From Ichthyophis bannanicus (lineage: Eukaryota; Chordata; Amphibia; Gymnophiona; Ichthyophiidae), in the NCBI GenBank assembly GCA_033557465.1, contig CM066039.1, positions 48,389,788 through 48,453,787 of the forward strand: a stretch of DNA of 64,000 nucleotides. The letters are read 5' to 3'. Positions 63,544 through 64,000 of this stretch are shown here, piece after piece. The position numbers and the translations under genes are program-made. The notes beneath the pieces were generated by a model that saw only the letters and a list, made by a program, of their open reading frames with translations, was not told the DNA's origin and ran no database searches. Every line of letters begins with the position of its first letter. The stretch's first letter is position 1.

Positions 63544-64000
63544 GCCGTCAGTCACGGCATTCTCCTCAAGGCAGTTTATCTCCCGGGCCAAGAAAATTGC
63601 CTTGCAGACAAACTCAGCAGGGTCCTCCAGCCGCACGAGTGGCGTCTGGATCCCTTGGTAGTTCAGAAGCTCTTCCTCAAGTGGGGTCTCCCCACGGTGG
63701 ATCTCTTTGCCAGTCCTCACAACCGGCAGCTTCCTCGCTTCTGCTCTCGTCGGCCGCACCCCCTTCGGGTGGCGGCGGACGCCTTTCTGATCTCGTGGTC
63801 GGGGAGCCTTCTGTACGCTTTCCCTCCCATTCCACTGGTCTCTCGGACTCTTTTCAAGGTTCTCCGAGACAAAGCCTTCATGATCCTGGTGGCCCCTCGC
63901 TGGCCCAGGCAGCCGTGGTTTCCGCTCCTGCTGCAACTGGCGGTGGAGGATCCAATCCCTCTGGGGGTGCAACCGGATCTCCTCACTCAGGATCAGGGGT
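63544..64000 (+). CDS. Continuation of the DIRS-3 RT-RNase H polyprotein
   Basis: This is the same frame as above, without a stop up to the window edge. 'DKLSRVLQPHEWRLDPLVVQ' and 'LFLKWGLPTVDLFASPHNRQ' are the conserved DIRS segment after RNase H (compare 57,508 and 33,000-33,115). The end is outside the window. The open minus-strand frame opposite it is a shadow of this coding sequence. Confidence 0.8.

Larger units (their letters stand above)
59832..64000 (+). mobile_element. Nearly intact DIRS retrotransposon (DIRS-3), runs off the window
   Basis: The left terminus 'tctccaggaccaagcagg' and 'cacttatgggtgacgtcggc' match DIRS-A's left end. A leader with 'tccgcggagcc' leads to gag (60,231), overlapped by the RT-RNase H ORF. 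The recombinase and right terminus should lie beyond 64,000. It interrupts the minus-strand provirus. CpG content is high and only one nonsense codon was found, so it is probably recent. Confidence 0.85.

Noticed and set aside
63253..63972. Minus-strand 239-codon frame near the window end
   Set aside because: It lies opposite the continuing RT-RNase H frame, which has clear conserved motifs.

Overview
This is nuclear DNA from a vertebrate with large, repeat-rich introns. The load of DIRS tyrosine-recombinase retrotransposons, together with L2, CR1, L1 (Tx1-like), mariner and tRNA-derived SINEs, points to an amphibian. A caecilian is my best guess, but that is inference and no species marker was tested. 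There are no bacterial features.

One host gene is complete in the window: NFKBIB (IkappaB-beta), on the + strand, in six exons between 9,099 and 39,110. All exons have GT/AG junctions and compatible phases, and together they encode 370 residues. It has an N-terminal DSGxxS degron, six ankyrin repeats and an acidic EYDDIV tail. Its promoter lies in a GC-rich block (about 8,640-9,098) with two perfectly palindromic kappaB sites, which suggests feedback by the factor this protein inhibits. A second GC-rich block at about 4,026-4,165 carries a minus-strand ATG and a strong splice donor. It may be the first exon of a divergent neighbour, possibly SIRT2 by mammalian synteny.

The rest is layered mobile DNA. 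1-8,600: CR1 and SINE fragments, a 5S rRNA pseudogene and several small inverted-repeat elements. Intron 1 (9,503-26,669): a mariner (10,205-24,495) split by a 12.6-kb L1 with an 11-bp target duplication. That L1 was itself hit by CR1, L2, an ORF1-only L1 and an unidentified insert. Intron 2 (26,776-36,863): two DIRS copies, the second (DIRS-1) retaining gag, RNase H and recombinase remnants and invaded by SINEs and CR1.

41,541-64,000 is intergenic and deeply nested. An old DIRS (DIRS-2, from 42,188) holds a gag-only DIRS (DIRS-A, 42,406-51,876). DIRS-A in turn holds a 3.2-kb foldback element whose two arms encode the same unknown protein, plus a related third unit. DIRS-2 also received a SINE and a CR1. 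It is cut off at 57,611 by the LTR of an endogenous retrovirus with an env-like reading frame on the minus strand. That provirus is interrupted by a young, almost intact DIRS (DIRS-3, from 59,832) that runs off the window end.

The least explained object is the foldback element and its relative (46,157-50,680). No domain was recognised in its proteins.
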